NCBI GenBank assembly: GCA_012511425.1
Contig: JAAZGC010000373.1
Span: 1 to 5,259, forward strand
Origin: Clostridiales bacterium
GTDB taxonomy: Bacteria; Bacillota; Clostridia; Oscillospirales; CAG-272
Reading direction: 5' to 3'
DNA length: 5,259 nucleotides
The position numbers and the translations under genes are program-made. The first letter of the stretch is position 1, and the number at the start of each line of letters is the position of its first letter. Below the pieces are notes generated by a model. It was not told the origin of the DNA. It saw only the letters and a program-made list of their open reading frames with translations, and ran no database searches. Positions 1 to 5,259 of the stretch are shown piece by piece.

Positions 1-1
1 A

Positions 2-208
2 GCCCGCGGCCTTCGCGCCATAATTGAGGATATCATGCTCAATGTGATGTATGAAGTCCCCTCAAGAAAAGACATCAAAAAGGTCATAATAACAGCCGAC
101 TGCGTCGGCGGCAGCGGAACGCCGGTTTATATCGAAAAGAAATCTGCCAAAAACAGCGAAGAAGAACCCCAGGCGGCAGAAGATGAAGCGCAAGATGGGG
201 ATGCCTGA
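2..208 (+). CDS. clpX: ATP-dependent Clp protease ATP-binding subunit ClpX, C-terminal part
   Basis: Only the last 68 codons are present; the start lies before the window. ClpX is the cytoplasmic AAA+ unfoldase that recognises tagged proteins and feeds them to the ClpP peptidase. The visible peptide opens with ARGLRAIIEDIMLNVMYEVP, the sensor-2 region and small AAA+ subdomain that ends ClpX proteins. Base 1 would be the third base of the preceding sensor-2 Gly codon. A SRKDIKKVIIT segment and a DCV motif follow, typical of the ClpX C-terminus. The last 25 or so residues are an acidic Glu/Ala/Asp-rich tail, which varies in this family. The TGA stop (206-208) shares its A with the ATG of the next gene. 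Identification is from recalled family sequence and is very secure despite the partial length. Confidence 0.95.
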   Translation, partial: ARGLRAIIEDIMLNVMYEVPSRKDIKKVIITADCVGGSGTPVYIEKKSAKNSEEEPQAAEDEAQDGDA

Positions 209-666
209 TGAAACTTGCCGAAGCGCTTCAGCTGCGTGCCGATATAAATAAGAAAATCAATCAGCTTCGCACCCGAATGATTTCAAACGCCCAGATTCAG
301 GAAGGCGGTGCGACAGCCGAAGATCCGTATGAACTCAAAGCAGAGCTTGACAGTGCGGTAAATGAGCTTACAAGGCTGATTTCCGATATAAATCTGACAA
401 ACTCTGTAACTTTTGTTGACGGCAAAACTCTTACCGAGCTTATCGCCGAAAAAGACTGCCTTAGGATCAAAGCCGGCATCTACCGCGAGATGATCAATGA
501 AGCGAGCAACACCGTCTACCGCGCCCGCAATACCGAGATACGCATAAACCCGTCTGTCGATGTCAAAGCGCTGCAGAAGGAAGCCGACGAAATTTCAAAG
601 CGCATCCGCCTGACCGACAATAAAATTCAGGAAATGAACTGGCTCACCGAGCTTAAACAAAACTGA
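208..666 (+). CDS. DIP1984 family protein (function unknown)
   Basis: A 152-residue soluble protein with no signal peptide or membrane segment, and a mostly helical, charged, coiled-coil-like composition. It matches the DIP1984 family as I recall it: an MKLAEAL.LRAD N-terminus, QEGG (31-34) and EDP (38-40), an IN.TN motif (61-65), LTELIAEKD (75-83), a VDV..LQK segment (118-124) and the ending QEMNWLTEL (141-149). Its length is normal for the family. No catalytic motif is evident. Some homologues carry the label septicolysin, which should not be read as a demonstrated toxin function. The ATG overlaps the clpX stop (TGATG), and a GGGG stretch lies 7 bases upstream, so translation is probably coupled to clpX. 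Family call is fairly secure; cellular role is unknown. Confidence 0.8.
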   Translation: MKLAEALQLRADINKKINQLRTRMISNAQIQEGGATAEDPYELKAELDSAVNELTRLISDINLTNSVTFVDGKTLTELIAEKDCLRIKAGIYREMINEASNTVYRARNTEIRINPSVDVKALQKEADEISKRIRLTDNKIQEMNWLTELKQN

Positions 667-679
667 AATTTCCGTTGGT

Positions 680-721
680 AGCCGAATAAGGGCGAGTGTC
701 ACTCGACAGCGGAGCTCGGCT
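680..721. repeat. nested inverted repeat (potential RNA hairpin)
   Basis: The outer arms AGCCGA (680-685) and TCGGCT (716-721) are perfectly complementary. They enclose a second perfect inverted repeat, CGAGTG (693-698) and CACTCG (700-705), around a single central T. The region 707-722 is itself a near-palindrome (CAGC.GAGCTC.GCTG). There is no T run after it, so it does not look like an intrinsic terminator. It lies just downstream of the DIP1984-family gene and could be a 3' end stabiliser or part of a dispersed palindromic repeat. Confidence 0.5.
698..712 (+). repeat. 15-base motif, copy 1
   Basis: The 15 bases GTCACTCGACAGCGG match 3668-3682 (GTCATTCGACAGCGG) at 14 positions, same orientation. 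This copy overlaps the inner arm of the nested inverted repeat downstream of the DIP1984-family gene. It may be a fragment of a dispersed intergenic repeat or a chance match. Confidence 0.3.
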
Positions 722-886
722 GTAAAGATCATAATCAGCTAATCACTGGCGCCGCCGACCGGAAGGAGCAGGCCCTCCATTTATATTTTAAGTACTAAAG
801 CGCACAAACGCATAACTCATAATTTACATTAACTACCCGACATTGACTTTTTCGGCGAGGGCGGGAACGGGGAAAATAAAAAAATA

Positions 887-918
887 AGAGGAAGCTTTTA
901 ACGGCTTCCTCTGTTTTT
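887..918. terminator. bidirectional intrinsic terminator
   Basis: A perfect 9-base-pair stem, AGAGGAAGC (887-895) with GCTTCCTCT (904-912), can be extended by one T-G pair and has a short AT-rich loop. On the plus strand it is followed by GTTTTT (913-918). On the minus strand it is followed by a long T-rich run, the complement of the A-rich 874-886. It sits between the end of the plus-strand clpX group and the stop of the last minus-strand gene at 929, so it can end transcription of both. Confidence 0.88.
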
Positions 919-928
919 ATACCGAATC

Positions 929-2326
929 TCAAACCGGATGAACTTTCAGCGTCCTGTCGGCAGCTTCGCCGTCGATGTTCAGCTTCTGCATAGCCCGGTA
1001 GTCGAAGAATTTCATCGCCACCTGTTCGAAAAGGGCGTAGCTGAGTATGTCCTCATCCTGAATCGCAATCCCTTTGAGTTTCTCGCGCAGCTTCGGCAGC
1101 TCCGGCTCGAGAAGATCGGCGGGACGGCAGGTAATCGGCTCATCGTTGCCTATAATCCGGCGGCGGAAATCAGGGGCGATCTCGACCGGTGTTTTTCCGT
1201 ATTCACCGCGGACAAGCGCTTTGAACTCATTCGAGACCATCTTGTATCTCTCACCGGAAAGAACATTCATAACCGCCTGAGTGCCGACGATCTGCGAGGT
1301 CGGGGTGACGAGCGGGGGATAACCGGCATCCTTGCGGACGCGCGGCACTTCCTCAAGCACTTCATTCAGCTTGTCGGATTTGCCCTGTGCCTTGAGCTGT
1401 GAAAGGAGGTTTGAATACATTCCGCCCGGAACCTGATAAAGCAGGGTTTTTACGTTGACGGCGAGCACCTTCGGATCGAGCTGGCTGCTCTCGAGGTATT
1501 TCTCGCGCAGTTTGGTGAAGTGCACGGCGACGGCATCGAGCTTCTTAAGGTCAAGCCCGGTGTCGTATTCGGTGCCTTCGAGAGATGCGACAAGCGATTC
1601 CGTCGGCATCTGGGAAGTGCCCATCGCAAGCGGAGAGATAGCGGTGTCGACGATATCGCATCCGGCTTCTATCGCCTTAATAGCGGTCATCGAGGCAAGT
1701 CCGGTGGTGTAGTGGGTGTGCAGCTCAACCGGAAGGCTGCATTTAGACTTTATCGCTTTGACCAGATCATATGCGCTGTAAGGCTTGAGCAGGCCCGCCA
1801 TATCCTTGATGCAGATTGAGTTTGCGCCCATGTCTTCAAGTGTTTTGGCGAAATCGGCGAAATATTCGTTATTGTGCACCGGGGAAATTGTGTATGAAAG
1901 CGCCGCCTGAACATGGCCGCCTTCTTTGATCGTCGCCTTTACGGCGGTTTCAAGGTTGCGCGGGTCGTTAAGAGCATCGAATATTCGGATTATATCAATG
2001 CCGTTCGCAAGGGACTTCTGAACAAAATATTCGACGACATCGTCTGAATAGTGACGGTATCCTAAAATATTCTGACCGCGGAAAAGCATCTGTAGTTTGG
2101 TGTTTTTGCAGGTATTGCGGATCTTTCGGAGCCGTTCCCACGGGTCTTCGTTGAGAAAACGCAGGCAAGAGTCGAAGGTAGCACCGCCCCATGCTTCAAG
2201 CGAATGATAACCGACTTCATCCAGAAGCTCAAGCGTCGGGATCATATCGTCGGTCGTCATTCTCGTGGCGATAAGAGACTGGTGTGCGTCCCGCAGCACC
2301 GTCTCGCAGATTTTTACTTTAGCCAT
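929..2326 (-). CDS. oadA: oxaloacetate decarboxylase alpha subunit / 5S-type carboxyltransferase (no biotin domain)
   Basis: A 465-residue cytoplasmic TIM-barrel carboxyltransferase of the OadA/PycB/transcarboxylase-5S family. The family moves the carboxyl group between a 2-oxoacid (oxaloacetate/pyruvate) and biotin. Visible motifs are LRDAHQSL (11-18, metal ligand Asp13), EAWGGATFD (44-52), FRGQN (82-86), RIFDALND (114-121), CIKDMAGL (172-179, with Lys174 in the place of the carboxylated metal-binding lysine), LHTH (202-205, metal-binding histidines) and QVPGGMYSNL (298-307, family LEHQ.PGGM.SNL). About 465 residues covers the barrel and the conserved helical domain. The C-terminal biotin domain of the roughly 600-residue Klebsiella OadA is absent; a separate carrier is encoded upstream in the operon. 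The start is backed by AGGAGA (2332-2337). This is the last gene of the operon, 71 bases after the beta subunit gene and just before a terminator. Pyruvate carboxylase subunit B is an alternative name, but no biotin carboxylase gene is near. Confidence 0.9.
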   Translation of the reverse strand: MAKVKICETVLRDAHQSLIATRMTTDDMIPTLELLDEVGYHSLEAWGGATFDSCLRFLNEDPWERLRKIRNTCKNTKLQMLFRGQNILGYRHYSDDVVEYFVQKSLANGIDIIRIFDALNDPRNLETAVKATIKEGGHVQAALSYTISPVHNNEYFADFAKTLEDMGANSICIKDMAGLLKPYSAYDLVKAIKSKCSLPVELHTHYTTGLASMTAIKAIEAGCDIVDTAISPLAMGTSQMPTESLVASLEGTEYDTGLDLKKLDAVAVHFTKLREKYLESSQLDPKVLAVNVKTLLYQVPGGMYSNLLSQLKAQGKSDKLNEVLEEVPRVRKDAGYPPLVTPTSQIVGTQAVMNVLSGERYKMVSNEFKALVRGEYGKTPVEIAPDFRRRIIGNDEPITCRPADLLEPELPKLREKLKGIAIQDEDILSYALFEQVAMKFFDYRAMQKLNIDGEAADRTLKVHPV

Positions 2327-2397
2327 ATATATCTCCTGTAGGTTGACGAATTATATTAAGCGTTGACGGATTCCGGATAGTACAACCGGAGCGGCAA

Positions 2398-3582
2398 TTA
2401 TTTGAATGTGCTGAGGAAGACTCCCGCGGCAACGGCAGATCCGATAACTCCGGCGACATTGGGTCCCATAGCGTGCATTAGCAGGAAGTTTGTCGGATTT
2501 TCCTGCTGACCGACGACCTGGGAAACTCTCGCCGCCATCGGAACGGCGGAAACGCCGGCAGAACCGATAAGCGGGTTGATCTTACCCTTGGTAATCCAGC
2601 ACATGAACTTGCCGAACAGAACTCCGCCGATAGTTGCGAAGATAAATGCGCAGAGACCAAGAACAACGATCGAAATTGTTTCAAATGTAAGGAAGTTTTC
2701 GGCGTTTGCGGTTGCGCCTACCGAAACTCCGAGGAATATAGTCAGAATGTTGATAAGCTCATTCTGCGCAGTCTTTGATAGTCTGTCGGTAACCCCGCAG
2801 GCTGTAAAGAGATTTCCGAGCATAAGAAATCCTATAAGCGGAGTTGCATCCGGAAGCAGCAACGAAACGATTATGGTTACGACTACTGGGAAGGCTATTT
2901 TCTCAACTTTTGACACCGGGCGCAGCGTCTCCATAACTATTACGCGCTCTTTTTTGGTAGTCAGCATGCGCATAAACGGAGGCTGAATTATCGGAATAAG
3001 CGCCATATAAGAGTAAGCGGCGATAGCAATAGCTCCGAGCAGCTGAGGGGCGAGAGTTTTTGCGACAAGCACGGCGGTCGGTCCGTCAGCTCCGCCGATA
3101 ATGCCTATTGCGGAAGCGGCTTCCGGGGTGAATCCGATAGCAATGGCACCGAGGAATGCTGCGAATATACCCAACTGCGCGGCAGCACCCAGCAGGATCG
3201 ATTTCGGGTTGGCGATAAGCGGAGAAAAATCGGTCATTGCACCGACGCCCATGAAGATAAGCGAGGGATAAACACCTAATTTTACTCCGAGATAGAGCAT
3301 ATCGAGCAGTCCGCCTTCTTTAAAGACGCGGATTATATCAAACTCGGCGTCGGGAACGAGGAACAATTCGGGATGATAAAGGTTAGCGCCCGGAAGGTTG
3401 GCAAGCAGCATTCCGAAAGCGATCGGAATGAGCAGCAGAGGTTCAAAGTCTTTTTTGATCGCAAGATAGAAAAGCACTATCACGATCACATACATTATGC
3501 AATATTTCAGGAAAGTTAGCGGTTCCTGAGAAGCAAAATAAAGGCTGGTGGTTTTCCAGAAATTTACAAAGAAATCTATCAT
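2398..3582 (-). CDS. oadB: sodium ion-translocating decarboxylase beta subunit (OadB/MmdB/GcdB family)
   Basis: A 394-residue, very hydrophobic inner-membrane protein. In this family the beta subunit decarboxylates carboxybiotin and pumps Na+ outward. Hydrophobic segments are visible at roughly 27-41, 46-62, 96-115, 128-150, 180-198, 229-245, 303-324 and 371-391. Diagnostic motifs are FEPLLLIPIAFGMLLANLP (46-64), GGADGPTAV (163-171, with Asp166 matching the essential Asp203 of Klebsiella OadB), DRLSKTAQNELINI (266-279), SAVPMAARV (345-353) and MGPNVAGVIGSAV (372-384, the conserved Asn region). Length is normal for the single-gene beta subunit and no key motif is missing. The start ATG has only a GGAG 13 bases upstream, a long spacing, but the next Met is residue 30, so this start is kept. 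It lies 100 bases after the biotin carrier gene. Sequence alone does not decide whether its partner is oxaloacetate, methylmalonyl-CoA or another acid. Confidence 0.93.
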   Translation of the reverse strand: MIDFFVNFWKTTSLYFASQEPLTFLKYCIMYVIVIVLFYLAIKKDFEPLLLIPIAFGMLLANLPGANLYHPELFLVPDAEFDIIRVFKEGGLLDMLYLGVKLGVYPSLIFMGVGAMTDFSPLIANPKSILLGAAAQLGIFAAFLGAIAIGFTPEAASAIGIIGGADGPTAVLVAKTLAPQLLGAIAIAAYSYMALIPIIQPPFMRMLTTKKERVIVMETLRPVSKVEKIAFPVVVTIIVSLLLPDATPLIGFLMLGNLFTACGVTDRLSKTAQNELINILTIFLGVSVGATANAENFLTFETISIVVLGLCAFIFATIGGVLFGKFMCWITKGKINPLIGSAGVSAVPMAARVSQVVGQQENPTNFLLMHAMGPNVAGVIGSAVAAGVFLSTFK

Positions 3583-3642
3583 AATAACAAGCTTTCTCCG
3601 GCGAAGTCACACGGCAGAGAACGGTGCTGATAATTAAAGCCG

Positions 3643-3671
3643 TGAGGGCCCGCCGCCGTACGGTCCCGTCA
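3643..3671 (-). other. GC-rich imperfect hairpin in the biotin carrier-beta subunit gap
   Basis: Within the 100-base gap between the biotin carrier stop and the beta subunit start, TGA-GGG-CC (3643-3650) can pair with GG-CCC-TCA (3662-3671) if two single bases are bulged. The enclosed loop is GC-rich and includes the palindrome CCGTACGG (3656-3663). On the transcribed strand it is followed only by a short TTT, so it may be a processing or attenuation site, or nothing. Confidence 0.3.
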
Positions 3672-3682
3672 TTCGACAGCGG
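3668..3682 (+). repeat. 15-base motif, copy 2
   Basis: Second copy of the motif at 698-712, with one mismatch (T for C at the fifth base). It begins the non-coding gap directly after the stop codon of the biotin carrier gene. Both copies lie in non-coding sequence next to a gene 3' end, which is the only reason to suspect they are more than chance. Confidence 0.3.
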
Positions 3683-4090
3683 TCAGTTCAGCGTGTAGAG
3701 GAGGTCTCCGGTATTCACCGACTGTCCGACTGTAACGTTGACGGAAGCTACGACTCCGTCCTGCGGACACATGATTTCGTTCTCCATCTTCATTGCTTCG
3801 AATAGACAGAGGACATCGCCGCGCTTTACGGGCTGACCTGCCGAATAATTCAGCTTGACTATCGTTCCGGGCATCGGGCAGGTAATCTTTACTGCTCCGC
3901 CGCTGCCGGAAGGCTGAGGAGCCGGTGCAGGGGCAGGAGCCGGTGCAGCTGCCGGCGCCGGAGCGGGAGCAGCCTTAGGGGCAGGAGCGGGCGCGGCAGT
4001 AGCTGTCGCTGCAGGCGCAGAAACTGCGCCGACTTCTTCCACTACAACTTCATAAGTTGTGCCGTTGACGGTTATATTGAATTTTTTCAT
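3683..4090 (-). CDS. biotin/lipoyl-binding carrier protein of the decarboxylase (gamma/1.3S-like subunit)
   Basis: A 135-residue biotin carboxyl carrier that shuttles the carboxyl group between the carboxyltransferase subunits and the membrane beta subunit. Residues 1-20 are the short MKKFNITVNG..YEVVVEE strand typical of MmdC/GcdC/1.3S carriers. Residues 25-60 are an Ala/Pro-rich flexible linker, and 66-135 are the biotinyl domain. CPMPGTIVKL (71-80) and EAMKMEN (98-104) are conserved, with Lys101 the expected biotinylated lysine. The domain ends GDLLYTLN. An in-frame ATG exists at 4192, but it would overlap the upstream OadG-family gene and add 34 unrelated residues. The ATG at 4090 has AGAGGA eight bases upstream and starts exactly at the family N-terminus, so it is preferred. 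Length matches the roughly 120-150 residues of stand-alone carriers. Confidence 0.93.
   Translation of the reverse strand: MKKFNITVNGTTYEVVVEEVGAVSAPAATATAAPAPAPKAAPAPAPAAAPAPAPAPAPQPSGSGGAVKITCPMPGTIVKLNYSAGQPVKRGDVLCLFEAMKMENEIMCPQDGVVASVNVTVGQSVNTGDLLYTLN
3911..4018 (-). repeat. low-complexity Ala/Pro linker coding repeat
   Basis: This encodes residues 25-60 of the biotin carrier, nearly all Ala and Pro with one Lys (39). The plus strand shows degenerate repeats of the GCAGGAGCCGGTGCAG type. Such linkers let the biotin arm swing between active sites. Repeat structure makes the length prone to change by slippage between strains. Confidence 0.75.
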
Positions 4091-4098
4091 TATATAAT

Positions 4099-4104
4099 TC
4101 CTCT
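4099..4104 (-). promoter_or_regulatory. ribosome binding site that fixes the biotin carrier start
   Basis: AGAGGA on the minus strand lies eight bases before the ATG at 4090, in an AT-rich leader. It supports the 135-residue product over the longer reading that begins at 4192 inside the upstream gene. Confidence 0.75.
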
Positions 4105-4118
4105 TTATAAATCTTATC

Positions 4119-4550
4119 TTAACCGATTTTTCTGAAACTGACGACGCGGAATCGGGTATCGGAAACCGGTTCGCCGGCAGCTGATTTTTCATTTCCTTCC
4201 GCAGCCAGATATGCGGCAGCGGCGGCCGTTATAACGGCTATGAGTTCGTCTCCGGTATTATTGCTTAATTCGGGGAGCGGTACATCCGGAACAGCCGGTG
4301 CATCGGAAGCTTTAGCGCTGTCGTCCTGATTTAAGCCGGTATTTTTCTTGTAAAGAAATACCCGGAACAGCTCCAGAACTCCCCAGAGCAGCATCAGAAC
4401 CAGGAAGCACATACCCATGCCGAGTACGGTAACCCTGAGTCCGAGCAGCAGAGTCTCTCCGCGCGGCGCATCGGACATAGAGCTTCCGATATTCGACTCA
4501 AGCCTTCGTGTGACCGCAGCGGCCAGATATAATAAATTAACAGAATTCAT
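4119..4550 (-). CDS. oadG: OadG family protein (small membrane-anchored decarboxylase subunit, MmdD/GcdD-like)
   Basis: A 143-residue single-pass membrane protein. In sodium-pump decarboxylases this subunit (OadG gamma or MmdD delta) holds the carboxyltransferase to the beta subunit and aids complex assembly. A short N-terminal stretch precedes one clear membrane segment at about 34-57 (GLRVTVLGMGMCFLVLMLLW). A charged, Ala/Pro/Asp-rich linker follows at 68-98. The C-terminal block has DELIAVITAAAAAYLA (101-116) and RFRVVSFRKIG (133-143), both recurring in MmdD/OadG-type proteins. The start at 4550 has GAGGA seven bases upstream, overlapping the stop codon of the preceding carboxyltransferase gene, so coupling is likely. 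Met25 (ATG at 4478, with GGAAG four bases upstream) is a possible shorter start. The protein is slightly long for the family, mainly from the N-terminus and linker. Confidence 0.85.
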   Translation of the reverse strand: MNSVNLLYLAAAVTRRLESNIGSSMSDAPRGETLLLGLRVTVLGMGMCFLVLMLLWGVLELFRVFLYKKNTGLNQDDSAKASDAPAVPDVPLPELSNNTGDELIAVITAAAAAYLAAEGNEKSAAGEPVSDTRFRVVSFRKIG

Positions 4551-4557
4551 ATTAAGG

Positions 4558-4563
4558 TCCTCA
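4558..4563 (-). promoter_or_regulatory. ribosome binding site of the OadG-family gene, overlapping the upstream stop
   Basis: The minus-strand TGAGGA contains both the TGA stop of the acyl-CoA carboxyltransferase and a GAGGA ribosome binding site seven bases before the ATG at 4550. This arrangement favours coupled translation of the two subunits and supports the longer OadG start. Confidence 0.65.
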
Positions 4564-5259
4564 GCTGCAAAGCATCTCGAAAGCCGAGACGATATGCTGG
4601 CGAAGTTCTTCGGCGGCGATAATGGCGTCTATGTCGCCGGCTCTCGCAGCCGCGAGCGGGGAAGCGATCTTTTCGCCGTAAAGCTTCTTCGCTTCGTCTT
4701 TTGACATATCTCCCTTCAGAAATTCTGCGGCGGCAGCGGGAGCAAGAGGAGCAATACGAGCGGTGTCGAGAGCATAGCAGACATCGGCTCCGAGGGATTT
4801 GGAGCCCATAAGCACATAAGCCCCGCCGTATGCCGGACCGATAACGACCGTTACCAGAGGCACCGACGCCGTACTGTATGAAAATCCAAGCAGTCCGAGC
4901 GGCTGCGAGAAACCGTATCTTTCGGCTTCGTCGCTGATGTCAAAACCAAGGGTGTCGACAAGCGTCAGTATCGGCAGATTAAAGGAATCGCAGAGATCGA
5001 TAAGCCTTGAAGCCTTTTCGGCGGCTTTCGGAGTTATCCTTCCGCCGTTTACTTTCGGCTGATTTGCAATAACACCGACGCTGCGTCCGCCGAGGGAAGC
5101 GATTCCGCTTACCAGCTCCGGCGCATATCCGCCTCCGAGTTCAAAGAAGAAGCCTTCGTCGGAAACCGCTTTTATCACGTCATATATGTCAAGGTTGTCG
5201 GGATTCATAGAAGAAATCTCTGGAGTAAGTCGGTTGAGGTCGTCATCAGATGCATCGAC
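4561..5259 (-). CDS. acyl-CoA carboxyltransferase (MmdA/PccB/12S-like), C-terminal part
   Basis: The reading frame is open to the window edge. The ATG at 5208 is internal: the 17 codons before it have no stop and read VDASDDDLNRLTPEISS, like the loop before the C-terminal crotonase-fold domain in this family. Full-length members are about 500 residues, so the 232 seen are roughly the second half. Motifs (visible-part numbering) are YDVIKAVSDEGFFFEL (26-41), GYAPELVSGIASLGGR (44-59), VGVIANQPKV (61-70), LVDTLGF (100-106), AYGGAYVLMGSK (143-154, the biotin-side oxyanion-hole region), LGADVCYA (156-163) and a terminal IASPLAAARAGDIDAII (198-214). The family moves carboxyl between biotin and an acyl-CoA such as propionyl-, acetyl- or crotonyl-CoA. 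After LVDTLGF the usual FLPGT.QE..GIIRHGAK stretch is replaced by a divergent sequence, so the substrate is uncertain. It is upstream of the OadG-family gene with a 10-base gap. Confidence 0.88.
   Translation of the reverse strand, partial: VDASDDDLNRLTPEISSMNPDNLDIYDVIKAVSDEGFFFELGGGYAPELVSGIASLGGRSVGVIANQPKVNGGRITPKAAEKASRLIDLCDSFNLPILTLVDTLGFDISDEAERYGFSQPLGLLGFSYSTASVPLVTVVIGPAYGGAYVLMGSKSLGADVCYALDTARIAPLAPAAAAEFLKGDMSKDEAKKLYGEKIASPLAAARAGDIDAIIAAEELRQHIVSAFEMLCS

Larger units (their letters stand above)
667..886. other. non-coding 3' region between convergent operons
   Basis: No coding frame with a plausible start and ribosome binding site was recognised on either strand. The stretch contains a nested inverted repeat (680-721). 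A weak GGAG/CTCC hairpin around 765-779 is followed by an AT-rich run, but it is too short to call a terminator. The second half (780-840) is AT-rich and featureless. No tRNA or known riboswitch was recognised. It probably forms the 3' untranslated region of the clpX transcript. Confidence 0.5.

Noticed and set aside
938..1402. Plus-strand open frame of 154 codons opposite the OadA-type gene
   Set aside because: It lies fully antisense to a clear conserved gene, has no recognisable family motif, and is explained by codon bias on the other strand. The same applies to the plus-strand frames at 1074-1280, 1455-1712 and 1520-1819.
2350..2355. Minus-strand TATAAT before the OadA-type gene as an internal promoter
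   Set aside because: No acceptable -35 hexamer lies 16-18 bases upstream; the nearest candidate is much too far. An AT-rich leader is enough to explain it.
2372..2390. TCCGG/CCGGA hairpin in the 71-base gap before the OadA-type gene, as a terminator
   Set aside because: The stem is only five base pairs with a nine-base loop and no T run follows on the transcribed strand.
2576..2986. Plus-strand open frame of 136 codons opposite the beta subunit gene
   Set aside because: Antisense shadow of the highly conserved oadB-type gene, with no plausible domain or ribosome binding site.
4088..4192. Longer biotin carrier starting at 4192
   Set aside because: The added 34 residues overlap the OadG-family gene and resemble nothing in the family. 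A strong ribosome binding site and the family N-terminus support the start at 4090.
4417..4704. Plus-strand open frame across the OadG/carboxyltransferase junction
   Set aside because: Antisense to two conserved genes and without recognisable protein features.
5206..5208. ATG at 5208 as the start of the acyl-CoA carboxyltransferase
   Set aside because: The frame is open through the window edge, family members are about twice as long, and the 17 upstream codons read like the normal preceding segment. The true start is outside the window.

Overview
The window holds two convergent gene groups that meet at one shared terminator near position 900. No phage, transposon, CRISPR, rRNA or tRNA signal was found. 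The mid-GC composition, strong AGGAG-type ribosome binding sites, a clpX gene followed by a DIP1984-family gene, and a split sodium-pump decarboxylase with a separate biotin carrier all suggest an anaerobic Firmicute of the class Clostridia, possibly a gut Oscillospirales/Ruminococcaceae-like lineage. The taxonomic call is inference from gene content only.

Plus strand, 1-666: the last 68 codons of clpX (ATPase of the ClpXP protease) run into a small helical DIP1984-family protein. The two overlap by one base at a TGATG junction. A 262-base non-coding stretch (667-928) follows, with a nested inverted repeat and then a strong hairpin flanked by A and T runs that can stop transcription from both sides.

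Minus strand, 5259-929: a five-gene operon for a biotin-dependent, membrane-bound decarboxylase or transcarboxylase. In transcription order it encodes: the C-terminal part of an acyl-CoA carboxyltransferase (MmdA/PccB/12S-like; its start lies outside the window); a single-pass OadG-family subunit; a small biotin carrier with an Ala/Pro linker; the multi-pass Na+-translocating beta subunit; and a 5S/OadA-type carboxyltransferase for oxaloacetate/pyruvate, lacking its own biotin domain. No biotin carboxylase lies in the window, which fits decarboxylation or carboxyl transfer better than ATP-driven carboxylation.

The notable point is that two carboxyltransferases with different expected substrates (an acyl-CoA and a 2-oxoacid) flank one biotin carrier and one sodium-pump subunit. 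This looks like the 12S/5S/1.3S parts of propionibacterial transcarboxylase combined with the membrane parts of a sodium-pump decarboxylase. Such clusters appear to occur in Clostridia, so it is probably not a new type of locus, but its net reaction and direction cannot be read from the sequence.
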